Assembly (NCBI GenBank): GCA_026545225.1
Contig: CM048854.1
Span: forward strand, 26,208,730 to 26,272,729
Direction: 5' to 3'
DNA from: Cornus controversa
Taxonomy: Eukaryota > Streptophyta > Magnoliopsida > Cornales > Cornaceae
DNA: 64,000 nt
Both the position numbers and the translations under genes were made by a program. Under the pieces are notes generated by a model. The model was not told the origin of the DNA, made no database searches, and was given only the letters and a program-made list of their open reading frames with translations. Positions 35,128 to 45,990 of the stretch are shown here, piece after piece; the first letter of the stretch is position 1, and each line of letters opens with the position of its first letter.

Positions 35128-35965
35128 GACGAGGATGTCAGGCCTCCTAGGAGATGGATTGGTGACCCTTGTGAGCAGGTGCGAGCTAGCACACTAGCAT
35201 GCTACAGGATGCTTAATCCCACATTATCTGGGTGTAGAGAATGGGATGTGCTATGTAGTTTGTTCTCTCTAAATGGTATGAGGCCTTTTGGGGTAAAATC
35301 TAAGAGCAAAATCATGAAGATTTGGCCCAAAGCGAACAATATCATACCATGTGGTGGAGCGAGCTGTTCAAATAATATCAGAGCTGAACCCAACCGAAAG
35401 TGTGCCGACAGGGATATCAGGCCTTTTAAGGGGTGGATTATAGTGACCTTTATGGGCTGGTGCAAGCTACCACATTGGTGCTATAGGGTGCTAAATCCCA
35501 CATCGCCTGGGTGTGGAGAAGGGATGCGCTATCTAGTGTGTTCTCTCTAAATGGTATGAGGCCTTTTGGGGTAAAACCCAAGAGCAAAACCATGCGGGTT
35601 TGGCCCAAAGCGGATAATATCATACCATGTGGTGGAGAGGGCTATTACAAATGGTATCAAAGCCGGAGCCCAGCCAGTAGTGTGCCGATGAGAATATCGG
35701 GCCCCCTAAGGGGTGTATTGTAGTGACCCTTGTAGGCGACTGTGATGTGGGCGGGTTCGAGAGACACTGGGCTAGCTACCACACTGACAGACTACAGGGT
35801 GTTAAATCCCACATCGCCTGGGTGTGGAGAAGGGAATGTGCTTATATGTAATATGTTCTCTTCAAATGGTCTGAGACCTTTTGGGGTAAAACTCAAGAGC
35901 AAAACCGTGCAGGCTTAGGCCCAAATCAGACAATATCATACTATGTGGTGGAGCGGGTTGTTACA
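35128..35965 (+). mobile_element. Tandem TRIM array (three LTRs)
   Basis: A partial internal stretch (35128-35159) is followed by LTR 35160-35370, internal, LTR 35439-35649, internal and LTR 35719-35965. Each internal piece begins with a primer-site-like (A)ATGGTATCAAAGCC sequence, so sense is plus. The LTRs match those of the TRIM at 12759-13326. The first two LTRs lack a short segment near their start that the third retains. Such multimers are known for TRIMs. Confidence 0.82.
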
Positions 35966-36298
35966 TCGGGAACTATTTATACAAAAACTATGTGTTCTCA
36001 CCACTTTACCTAGACTACGTGTCCTTCATGTTTGATAAACGTTGTACACATGCATTTGAAAACATTCAGAAACTTCAAACAATCCAATTCTTGTTCAAAT
36101 CATTGATGTCATCTTCAGACAATGAAGTTTCTTGTTGAACCATTTTGACTTGATCATATGCATGTTTGGTGAAGAACTTTATCGATGCTTACTGACTTCA
36201 ATTGCATGATCAATCACAAAGTATTAAATGACAATTTACAACTCGATCATTCTTAGTTTTGACACCAAAATTTGCTAATCAAAAATTTATACGTCACA

Positions 36299-38163
36299 TA
36301 TTGTTCATTATTTTATTATATTTTAAATAATTATTTAGATGTGATTGTAGTGATTCATTTGCAACGTTTCTTTTGAACATAAGAAGACCAATAATTTTCT
36401 TCCATGAATATTTGTGCTAACATAAGAAAGTGTTAGTCAAAAGTGAGTTTTTTAATTTCTTTCATTACTTTATGACAAGTTATTCCTATCATTGATATTA
36501 TTTATGAATTTTTAGGGCAAATGAAGATGATTCTATGTTCAGAATGGTATTGACCATGAGGACCTTCTTCAGTAGAACAAGACATGTTTGAGGATTAATT
36601 TTGGACCGTTGTTACTTATCAACCCAAAACAAATGCTTATAGGTTCCTTTTGTTTCAACGTAAAAAAGTAGACTTTTTATGGGTAATTTTTTTTCATTTT
36701 CTGGCGTTTGGTTAATATCCTAAAAACATTTTCTGATTTTTTTTTTCTCTAAGTTTCCTGTTTTTAGCTAAAAAATCAAAGCTCTTATGAAAATCAAACT
36801 TGCTTTCTTACCAAAAGTCATAATTTTTCCAAATCACTAATTATCCAATCTCTATCTCTCTCTCAATCCTAGCAACAACTACACATATTATCTTCAACAA
36901 AATTGCCAGAGATAATTATTTTACAAAAAAAAAATGTGAAAATATAATTAAAAATTATTTTACGTATTCTATGTTTATAAATTATTTCTCACATTTATAT
37001 CCTTTAAGTACAAGGAAAAAAAATCATAATATCAATCATGATTCAGATCAACTCAACAAAATCAAACTGTATACATGATCGAGCATAACTTGACACAAAT
37101 TGAAAATACAAAATTATAAAAAAAAAATTACATAAATAAAAAAAGTTATTTCAAATTTGATAGCTGAAAGCATGTATTTAGCAAAAATAAAAAACAAACA
37201 TAATCTCTGCAAAGATGTATCGGTATCCTTCAGCTGAAAGATTAAGTCTACAATGTCTTCAAAGTAAATAATTTCAGTAGGCTTGAATCAGGTGAGAGGA
37301 CACCTTATGCAAACAATGGAGTGGAGAAGTAACTTGATTTGCTGAAAATTTTGATATCTTAAAATGAGACCACTGCAACAACCAAAATGGACAATTTACT
37401 TTGGACAAATTTGTTCAAAGCCATAAAAAGATAATAGTTAGAAAAAAATTACAATCTATTCCACCTTTCTGAACCGACCTACAAAAGAAAACACACGTTA
37501 CAATTTGAGAAGACCCAACCCAAAATATTCACCGAATCTACTAGAAACATAAATCATAATGGAATTGGAAAGATATTAACACAAATTCCAAATACAATAC
37601 AAGAATGCATTTGCATCCAATAATAAATAGAATAAAAACACGTACCACTACCAATAAACTACCAAGTATTTCAAGAAACTATTTCAAGTATCAACCAACA
37701 AAACAAACAATAAACTATAAATTATGAGATCAAGAAACCATAACATATCAAGTATTATCCAACATAACAGATTAAGATGTACTCAAAGAAGATATCAATA
37801 GGACCCAATCAAATCACCATGAGTATTTCATATTTTTGCCTAAACAAGTAAAGATCTTTGTTATTTAACAAAATGATGACACAAATATTCACATATGATA
37901 ATACCACAAGCCAAAATAAAAGGGAGTGAGAGGGATCTATAACAATTGTTAAACTAAACACTAAAAGAAAGAACTTACTAATTACAGAACCAATAAGCCA
38001 AAACTTAGTAAAAACTGAACCAATTAGCTAAAAGTGAACAAAATTAAACCAATTAGATCAATGCAAAGTCACAAGTCTAGTACTAGATTCACAACTCAAG
38101 GAATAAATAATAGTTGTTTGCTAAAGTGACCTCTTATATTGGCATTCAAAACAGCCCAAGCTT
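36299..38163. other. Noncoding tail of unit 2
   Basis: Collinear with 28270-30300 of unit 1, without the LINE and without the 185-bp tandem duplication. The first part is about 90% similar to unit 1. From about 37141 it is nearly identical. No gene is recognised. Confidence 0.5.
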
Positions 38164-38646
38164 GGTGACCTCAACACGAACACCATAACATTTGGTCACA
38201 AACATTAGGTCGTCCAAGCTTGATGTAATCATGTTGCCATAAAAATATCGGACCATGTCAAGCTTTACAATTTCTCTAAGATCACAAAGAGACTCCCAAC
38301 CATTGTCTTCAAAGTATTGCACAAAATCCATCTCCCATTTGCGATTGATTATCGCAAGATTGACTCGCCTTTCAATCCTCATAGCCCGGCACCCTATTAC
38401 ATTCACAAAATTATTGAAATTGAACTCATCTTTAAACATGTCTAATGTGAATACAATTCGATTCTCATCACTGGTTGACGCCTCAGTACGTCCCCTCTTT
38501 CGTGCCATAAGAACTACAATGAACAGGACCAAAAATAACGACAAAAGTTCCATTGAGTCAAATTGTCGAACACTTGGTGTGCAAGTGCAAAATCCCCAAA
38601 TGTCAAAGCTATTTGTTTGTTCAAACTCTCCCAAATCAACAATCAA
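38146..38646 (-). CDS. Extra ORF of the Copia element (plant-transposon-domain-like)
   Basis: An open frame of 166 codons on the minus strand. From MARKRGRTEAS onward it resembles the short 'putative plant transposon protein' domain that is common next to plant LTR elements: a basic start, then a region rich in aromatic residues around YFEDNGWESLCDL and MVRYFYGN. The first 45 residues may be leader rather than protein. The 3' part runs into the unit 2 junction at about 38163, so the family's usual C-terminal portion is missing. Its upstream region (38650-38965) has a TA-rich box and a GACCGGTCC word array like that of the LTR promoter, suggesting its own transcript. Domain assignment is tentative. 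Confidence 0.45.
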   Translation of the reverse strand: MIVDLGEFEQTNSFDIWGFCTCTPSVRQFDSMELLSLFLVLFIVVLMARKRGRTEASTSDENRIVFTLDMFKDEFNFNNFVNVIGCRAMRIERRVNLAIINRKWEMDFVQYFEDNGWESLCDLREIVKLDMVRYFYGNMITSSLDDLMFVTKCYGVRVEVTKLGLF

Positions 38647-38864
38647 TCAATCACAATCCTCCAAACACTTTAATCCCAACCTCCAATAATCACAAATTAA
38701 AAAGAAAAATAGATGAAGAGAAGCTTATGTGAGTTGGAGAGTTTTAAAGTTAGAGAGATTGAGTGAGAGTGAGATATGAGTGTGTGTGCGTGTGAGAGTG
38801 AATGAGGGATTTAAAATAACACAGCGCGCGTGCAAAATTTCATCAAAACTGGGCATCCGCTAAG

Positions 38865-38965
38865 TGCGACCGGTCCTCATATTTGGGGACCGGTCCAACT
38901 TCTTTCTGTTCCTCAGAACTTGCAGAAGTGCGACCGGTGCTCAATAATGGGGATCGGTCCAACTT
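38865..38965. repeat. GACCGGTCC word array upstream of the Copia extra ORF
   Basis: GACCGGTCC near 38869 and 38891 and degenerate versions (GACCGGTGC, GATCGGTCC) near 38939 and 38953, in two pairs. It lies 220-320 bp upstream of the ORF start (minus sense), with a TTTTAAATCCC run between. Confidence 0.75.
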
Positions 38966-40117
38966 TGTGAATTATGAAAAATTACACTTTGGACCTTTAA
39001 TTCACCAAAAACACATATTTTTAATCTGATTTAGCAATTTAGCACATAAAGAGTAAAAAATAACCACAAAATCAAAATAAACATATTTTTGAATTATTTG
39101 AATTTTTTTTTTTTAAGAAGAAGAAAAAAAATAACACTAAAACATGAATAATCTCATGAGAATAATCAAAATACATTTTTCAGAGAATAACATGAGTTCT
39201 AAAATTTCTGAAAAATTTCAAACATTTATAAATGCGTAATTTTAAAACTCATAGATTGTCTTTAAAATTCATCCTCGAATTCATGATCATGACACAACTT
39301 CCAACACACAAATATTTATAAAAATTTTGAAATTCATCTAATAAATCCATGTGTGTGTGTGCAATCCAACTTCATCAAAAATTAATCAAATTCTTTTGAT
39401 CCATCTTATAAAACATATTAGATAATAAGCAATTATAGCTACACATGATCAAATAATTTTTTCTTCATTAATTTTTTTCTTTTTCTAAGATGGTGGCTTT
39501 CACTCTTACGGGCAGCCAGCTATTTTTCTCAAAACAACTCTTTAATTTTTAAAGATATCTCATTAGAGATTTACATTGTAGTGGAAGCTACGAACACATC
39601 CTGAAGGTAGCCTTTTCCATTTGTCTTAGATATTCAGCAAATTTTCTATTTTCTTTTTCTTTTCATGCTGAATAAAAACATATTTTTTTTTTCATTTTTT
39701 TTTATTTGATCATTTAAGCTTTCAATGCTACTCATACAATATATTCTAGTCAACTTCACATTAGTTTTCAATCAATTCTCTCAAAGTTGGACTAGTGCAC
39801 AAATTGTATGGACTCAAAAGATTTACCTCTAAACAGACATAAATATAGCACATTGGTCATCAATGTTTAGATCATAAAATCAAGCACTTCATTCATTGAC
39901 AAACTAAGTGTCCCAATTATGCATTCACAAATCAAAGTGACATTAAAAAGAAATATAAAGAAATCACATTATTTCTCAAAAAAATATTATTATCATAATC
40001 TCATATGCTTATTACTAAAAATAAACAAAACCTAACCTAAAAAAAAAAAAATATGGTCCAATGGAAAACAAATAAATGAACATAAGCTCAGTCCATGACC
40101 ATCAAAGTCCTAATGAC
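38966..40117. other. Noncoding stretch inside the Copia element
   Basis: AT-rich, with no domain seen. It contains a GATGGTGGCTTTCACTC-type block near 39489 that I associate with this class of element, without proof. Confidence 0.4.
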
Positions 40118-42196
40118 CTAGTTAGGGGGTTTTGCACCCAAAGACCTATTAGGAATAAATCCCATAGTATCAACAGACACAAACTTCTCCAAATCTTCCT
40201 TTTTCATCCAGATAGTTTTAACATGCAATTTATCAGGAAAGAATTGTGGAGAAACAAAAACATTCTTCTTTTTATTTGAATTCTTTTTATCTTGAGAATT
40301 TTTTGGTTTGTTCCAATAATGTGGTTTTTTAGCATGAACCCTATTCTTAACAAAAGAATTATGTACATGAAAATCAGAATTAGAATGTTTTCTCTTTTTA
40401 TAGTAATAGTGTTGACTATGTCCAGTCTTACCACAAAAAGTACAATAAAGCACATTGGACACAACTTTAGCATGCACAGACTCAACTTGAGACTTAGGTT
40501 TGGGTTCAGACACAATCAAATTCTTGGGTTTAACAAAAACAGTTTTTCCCTTAGACGATAACCCAACAAAACCTAATCCAGTTTTATCTCCTACAGGCTT
40601 ACCAACACTAATCATGCTATCAAGCTTAATCTGCCCAGAAGTAAAAGCAATTAATTTCTCTTGTGATTTTCTCAATTCAGACTCAAGAAAATTAATTCTA
40701 GCAATAAGAACATCTTTAGCAGAAATAGCTTGACTTACCTCGCTTTCGAGAAACTTGACTTTGCCTTGAAGATTCAGAATTTCAGCTTTACTTTCTTCAA
40801 TCAACTTCACTTGATCTTCATTCTTTTTCTTCAATGTCTCTTTCTCAGATTTTTCTTGCTTCAGCTTCTCAGATTTTTTATTCTAAGCTTCTAGCAATTT
40901 CTCAAACAGTTCTGGCAGCTTGCTGTCACATGGTTCTACATCAGACTGCTCATCTTCTGAATCATCAGACCCTACTTGACTGAGAGTAGTGTACATCTCT
41001 GTTTCACCTACATCAGAGGAAGAATCATTAGCAGTATCACCATTCAATAAAGCAACAAAAGCAAGAGAGTCATTCTCAACTGAAGAATCACTATCAGAGT
41101 TAGAAGATTCAGACTCAGAAATAATAGCTTTCATAACTTTCTTGTTTGAAATTTTCTTTGCACTAAAGCTATTTTTCTTAGGACTTGGACATTGATTAGA
41201 TGTATGACCTTTACCACCACATGTCCAACAAGTAACCTCAATTTCCTTAGAGTCATCTTCTTTCTCTTTCCTTTCCTTACCTTTGGATGATGAGCTTTAA
41301 TTCCGGAATTTAGAAGAATTTCCTTTTCTCAAATTTTTACCTTTTTCATATTCAAAAATCTTTCTAAATTTCCTAGCAAGGAGTGCAACATCATTATCTG
41401 AATCATATTCAAACCTTTCAATTTTTTTAACTTCAGATTTTGAAGAATTTGAACAATTTGACAAACTTGAAGACTTTGAAGTCTTTGATATTTTTAAAGC
41501 CAAATTTTTTGATTTCTGAAGCTTTGGATATTTCATCTCAAAAGTTTGAATTGATCCAACTAACTCAGCCACCTCCATAGAATCTACATCTCTGCTTTCA
41601 TCTAAGGCTTCCAACTTAGCTTGGAACCTATCGGGCAATGATCTCATGATTTTTCTAATAATCTGAAAAGAAGGAATTTTCTCTCCAAGGTTAGCATTAC
41701 TTTGAACAATATCATTAAGCCTAGAATAAAAATCAGAAAATATCTCATCTTCATCCATTCTAATTGTTTCAAATTTAGTGGCAAGCATTTGTAACTTAGA
41801 TCTCCTTACCTTGGTGGTACCCTCATCAGTTACCTGTAAAATATTCCATGCTTTTTTCGAAGTGGAACACGCAGAAATTCTAGCAAATTCAGAAGGAACA
41901 ACAGAATTAAATATAGCATATAAACTCTTGTTGTTATTATTTGCATCTTCATGTTCAGCATTAGACCATGTTGCCTTATCCTTTTCTACAGTCACAACAG
42001 CATCACCATCACCAGTTGTAATGGTAGGAATTTTATAGCCATTCTCTACAGCCATCCAAACTCTCTCTCCTTGAGATTTTAAAAAGGCTTTCATGCGAGA
42101 CTTCCAGAAAGTATAATTTGAACCATCAAACAAAGGAGTTCGCTGAATCGATCTACCCTCTTTCATACTAGATTCCATAGTAATTTTTGAAAACAA
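40118..42196 (-). mobile_element. Copia gag region (UBN2-type, zinc knuckles)
   Basis: In minus sense it begins with an N-terminal gag segment having the hallmark RTPLFDGSNYTFWKSRMKAF. The middle gag helices follow (WNILQVTDEGTTKVRRSKLQ, then MRSLPDRFQAKLEALDES). Next come a lysine/serine-rich stretch, a CCHC knuckle of the type CWTCGGKGHTSNQC near 41190-41235, an acidic serine-rich spacer, a coiled-coil-like segment and a second knuckle-like CTFCGKTGHSQ near 40440. The region is broken. Confidence 0.8.
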
Positions 42197-42268
42197 AAAT
42201 AATTTTGATTAAAAAAAAACTTCGCAAGGAACTACTCACAAATTAGAGAACACTGCTATGATACCAAT

Positions 42269-43455
42269 TGTGAGTTGCGCGGTGCGGAAGCGGTTGCGAA
42301 AAGTATTTTAGAACCTAGAGGGGGGTGAATAGGATCACTTGCTCGTTTGCTTAATTTTTAATTAATTCAATTTTAAGTCCAATTAATTAAACAATTAAAG
42401 TAAGCAAATAAATAAAGTGCAAGTAAAGAAAAGAATGCACTAGATATACGTGGAAACCCAAGGCGGAAAAAACCACGGAGGGAGGCGGCACGCCTCAGGG
42501 AACCAATTCACTATGATGAAGCAAAGTACAACAGACTCAGTCTCAGTCTCACACCCCTCTTCACTCTGTCAAGGATCTGATGCGGAACACCTCAGGCTTA
42601 TGATTGCGACAACACGTCCAACTGCTGCAGACTTCCGGCTAACGTCACCACCCTTACAGAAAGGTTGCTGGAAGAACCAAAATACTCAGCAAGTATTTTG
42701 TTCCCTTCATAGTGCAATCTGGTCACCTTTCTTCCTCAGCAAGCAAGCAAGAGAAGAACCTTCAATCCAATGTTCTGATCAGCAAATAGATTTGATGCAG
42801 TCTCTGAGCAGCTAATTAGAAGTAGAACACCATCCTAAAAATCACTCGTGTAGTATGGATGTGTGTTCTTAAAAATATATAGCCCTAATTATACTGTATA
42901 TACTTTCTCTTTCTAAAATATTAATTTTTCAGGGCTCCACCTTGTAGAGAAAATATGAAGACATATATATAGGCAAGGAAGTCCTAATTCTACTTGGAAA
43001 AGAAGTTGAATACCAAAATAGAACTTTCCTAAAAGTTTCAAACCCAATAGGAATCAGAATTTCCGTCAAAAACTATTTCCTATTTGGAACAGGCTAAGTG
43101 GGACCGGTGCCAAATAAATAGGACCGGTGGGACTTTTTGAAAACCTGCAGAAACTAAACTACCGAGAAAAGTTGGATCAGTCCTAAATATTGGGGACCGG
43201 TCCTACTTTGAAAATTCCTAAAATTTTCATTTAAACCCTGATTTTTCAAAATAGGCTCGGAACTAAAAAGTGCAGAATGTCCTCACCATACGTACCTGTA
43301 CTATATGGTGTTCTAACTGATTTGTCGGCTTCCATGCACTTGAGTGTCAGCTCGAAGATGTCGATGATCGGTTACATAAAATATCATGAAACTTACAACT
43401 CGATCATTCAGGTTTTGATCACCAAAATATGCCAATTACAAATTTATATGTCACA
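42269..43455 (-). mobile_element. Copia LTR (5' LTR, minus sense)
   Basis: Runs from TGTGAGTTGCG to ATATGTCACA, 1187 bp, and is homologous to 22239-23566. A primer site adjoins its left edge. TATA-like CTATATATATG (minus) lies near 42966. The word array at 43085-43215 lies upstream of it in transcription sense. It abuts the PMEI remnant at 43456 directly. Confidence 0.85.
43085..43215. repeat. Word array GGACCGGTCC in the Copia LTR
   Basis: GGGACCGGTGCC, AGGACCGGTGGG, GGATCAGTCC and GGGACCGGTCCTAC lie near 43100, 43122, 43174 and 43196, roughly 100-250 bp upstream of the presumed TATA box in minus sense. Confidence 0.8.
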
Positions 43456-43671
43456 ATTTACACTATCACAGAACATGCAAGGGGTGATGTTCAAAACGGC
43501 TTCGCATGCCTGAATATGGATTTAGCAGCAATCCTAATGGCACTTGATCGTTGTGACCGTTCGACTTTGGATTTTGCAGGTGACCTCGAGGATCTAGCCA
43601 AGATATATAACACCACCATCATGGATTTGACTCGCGACTACATGTCCTTTTATGAAGCTTTCTTCAGTTAG
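43456..43671 (+). pseudogene. PMEI-like pseudogene, copy 3 (C-terminal half)
   Basis: Homologous to codons 87-157 of copy 1, from the segment reading IYTITEHARGDVQNG to the tail YEAFFS and its stop. The 5' half, signal peptide, promoter and C79 equivalent are gone. The Copia LTR terminus lies immediately upstream and the displaced 5' part is not found on the other side of that element. The retained part is in frame and keeps the second Cys (C119 equivalent), with changes such as a Cys in FACLNM and Asn in YNTT. No start codon of its own is supported. It is a gene fragment, not an expressed small gene. Confidence 0.85.
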
Positions 43672-44099
43672 ATACATTAATTAATTCTCTCCATCTAAAT
43701 AAAGCACGTTTCATATATATACACCCACACACGTTAATTATTATATATCTAACTCATTCATTATTGTTGGGTGGCTCAATAGGGCTGATCATAATCATGT
43801 TTAATAATAAGAAGAAGAAGATTTGGCATATAATTATTCATTAGAATTCATTCCCCTTTAATTTTTGGTTTTTACTTCCTTACACTTATTATTAATGGTT
43901 TATATTTTCTCTTATGAAATCTTAAATTGTTGTTTGAACACTTTAATTATAAGATTGTCTTGCCTTATCAAAAAACATAATTTGATACTTTGTTTGATTT
44001 GGCTAAAGCATCAAAACCAATAGAAGTATAGTTTATTGACCTCACTCTATGTACGTAAAGGTAGTTTCAAAGCATTGTTTTCATTTATTCATTTTTAAC
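43672..44099 (+). other. 3' flank of PMEI copy 3
   Basis: Collinear with the 3' flanks of copies 1 and 2. No further gene is seen. Confidence 0.6.
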
Positions 44100-44807
44100 A
44101 TCTTTGCTCCACCATGGGCCTACGAGCCCTCCCATACGACCTAGAGCCTACTGTAACTTTCTCACTCGAATATGAGCCACAACCCAATAGTCACAATATT
44201 GCAAAATGGTAACTGGAAGAATACGACCACTCCACAAATATTATGTCCCCTTTGTAGTGGGATCTGTTTCTCTTGTAGAGGAAACCAAATGAACCAATGA
44301 CTTGATCAATAAGAAATATTTCAAGTAGTCTTCGAACGATTGATCAAGCAAAAAGAACACAACCTAAATAACTCATTATGTATATGTGCGTGTTCTCTCC
44401 AAAATATAAACATAAAAACAAAGTTCTCTGTCAAAATAATTCAATATTTTCTCTCTCTAATACTTGATTTTTCTAAACTTCTTTAGAAAGCATCATTGAA
44501 CAGGAATCATATGAGGTTTATATAGATCGATATTAAAAATCCTAATTTTTCTTGAAAAACAAGTTGAAAATCAAATGAAGATGAATCCCAATGTTTGAAA
44601 AAAGTTCATAGTTTAATCCGATCAAAACAGGACACTGCAAAACAAAAATACCACACCAGTCCAACCCTTTCTTGGACCAGTCCAGCCATGTTAAATCTTA
44701 TAATCGAGATATTGACATCTTATGAACCAGTCCAGGGCTTTATTGGAGTGGTCCAACCTTGAAAAATATTAATTTTGTATTTGAAAACCCTAGTTTTAAA
44801 AGTCGGG
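44100..44807 (-). mobile_element. Old Copia LTR fragment, unit 3
   Basis: Collinear with 25755-26500. It has the best-preserved TATA-like box of the three (GGTTTATATAG at 44516-44526, reading CTATATAAACC on the minus strand) and the word array at 44655-44765. It is cut off by the Gypsy LTR at 44808, and the rest of the fragment is absent. Confidence 0.75.
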
Positions 44808-45990
44808 TGTCACGTCCCAGAATTCGGACTATTAGGACTCCCCGGGACCAACCTAAATCCCGAGTGTGAACCCGTTCACTCAACCCCATGAATGACCTTA
44901 ACCACACTCATGCGATAGTATCAAGCTCTAATACCATGTTGTCATGCCCCGATTTCCAACACCCAATTAAGAGCGAGGGAAATGAGGGTGAATAGTGAAA
45001 TCCAATCGATTTACATCCATAAATTGCTCATTTTCAGAACTTAACTTCTTATGTATTTTGAATATCAACTTGAATCTTATGCTAATGGAAAGATGGTTCA
45101 AAAATAATCAATTTTAAAAAAAGAATCATCAAATTTTGATTTGAAGTAAAGAAGATATTCCTAACAAAATTTGGTCAAGGTCTGTTGTAAAAGCGATCAA
45201 GCATCGTAAAAAAAGAGATCGATCGCATTCACTCCAAAAGGTAAACTTCTGGGACATTTTACAAGGGTAATCGAGCCCCGTCAAAAATGATCGAGCGCTG
45301 TTAATGCTAAGGCTAAAATCCTGCTACCGAGACTTAGCCAATTTTCACCCTGACATCAAATCCTATTATCTCTCAAGACGTAAGTCCGTTTGATCCGAAT
45401 TTGACATTGATCAATATCATCAATTTAATCAAACAATTAATCCACAATACCTAATATAATCATATAAAACACGCATACATCTATTTTATGCTAATAACAT
45501 GAAATTAAACTTAAAATGTAAGATACAACACACACTCCCTACCTAAATAGTTATAGTTCCAAGCTATTCCTTACTTCACTTGAAAAACTAACTTTCTTAG
45601 AAATTGATTCCAAACCAATCAAACTTGAGCCCTCATCACGTAAATCATTTCTTCCTTCTTCGGCGAACTCAAATTTTCACTCGAAATCCCTCTAAATTGA
45701 TGAAGAAGGGAAGAAGAAGATGAAGCTACATATGTGTGTGTGTGTGTGTGTGTGTGGCCCTCACGACTGCTAGAAATTCAGAATGAAGAGATGAATCCTC
45801 TCTTGGCTATTTACAGTACAATGACCTACACTTATTTACAACAATGTCATTTTTTTTTCTAAACTTTTTCGAACTCATTTTCGGAGTTCCTTAATTTCGA
45901 TTAACATGAAATTGATTCCGTAGCACGTAAAATATTTTATTTAAGGTACCTTCCAAATTTGGAGTCATTCTGACAATTTTAGATTTTCTG
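44808..45990 (-). mobile_element. Gypsy LTR fragment, unit 3
   Basis: Starts TGTCACGTCCC right after GTCGGG, at the same site as the Gypsy LTR in unit 2 (33289). It stops before the LTR terminus, at the joint with the next element. The GATCGAGCG-type word array lies at about 45190-45310. Confidence 0.75.

Larger units (their letters stand above)
33289..35965. mobile_element. Composite Gypsy/TRIM insertion with 5-bp target duplication
   Basis: Flanked by TCGGG on both sides (33284-33288 and 35966-35970). Unit 1 shows the empty site near 26497. The left end is a Gypsy LTR terminus and the right end is a TRIM LTR terminus, which are unrelated. The parts are listed separately. Unit 3 has the same left junction (44808). 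Confidence 0.75.
32575..36298 (-). mobile_element. Old Copia LTR fragment, unit 2, split by an insertion
   Basis: The two parts, 32575-33288 and 35966-36298, are collinear with 25755-26826. The split lies at TCGGG. It carries a TATA-like GGTTTATATAG near 32989 (minus strand reads CTATATAAACC) and the GGACYRGTCC array at 33125-33235 upstream of it in minus sense. Confidence 0.75.
31168..38163 (+). repeat. PMEI segmental duplication, unit 2
   Basis: Same order as unit 1, with the Gypsy/TRIM composite (33289-35965) inserted in the old Copia LTR. The right breakpoint with the Copia internal region shares CCCAAGCT with unit 1's corresponding position. Confidence 0.85.
38164..42268 (-). mobile_element. 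Copia element internal region, truncated (minus sense)
   Basis: Lies next to the LTR at 42269 with a primer-site complement (GCTATGATACCAAT, 42255-42268). It contains gag (about 40118-42196) followed by about 2 kb with one extra ORF. Protease, integrase and reverse transcriptase are absent and no second LTR is seen. The left end stops abruptly at unit 2. It is an old, broken copy of a plant Copia with a long gag (SIRE-like by recall). Confidence 0.75.

Noticed and set aside
38255-38689. 144-codon plus-strand frame
   Set aside because: It is the antisense shadow of the better-supported minus-strand ORF at 38146-38646.
41778-42038. Plus-strand frame within gag
   Set aside because: Antisense shadow of the Copia gag region.
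43277-43513. Frame spanning the Copia LTR end into PMEI copy 3
   Set aside because: It crosses the insertion joint in a different frame from the PMEI fragment and is accidental.
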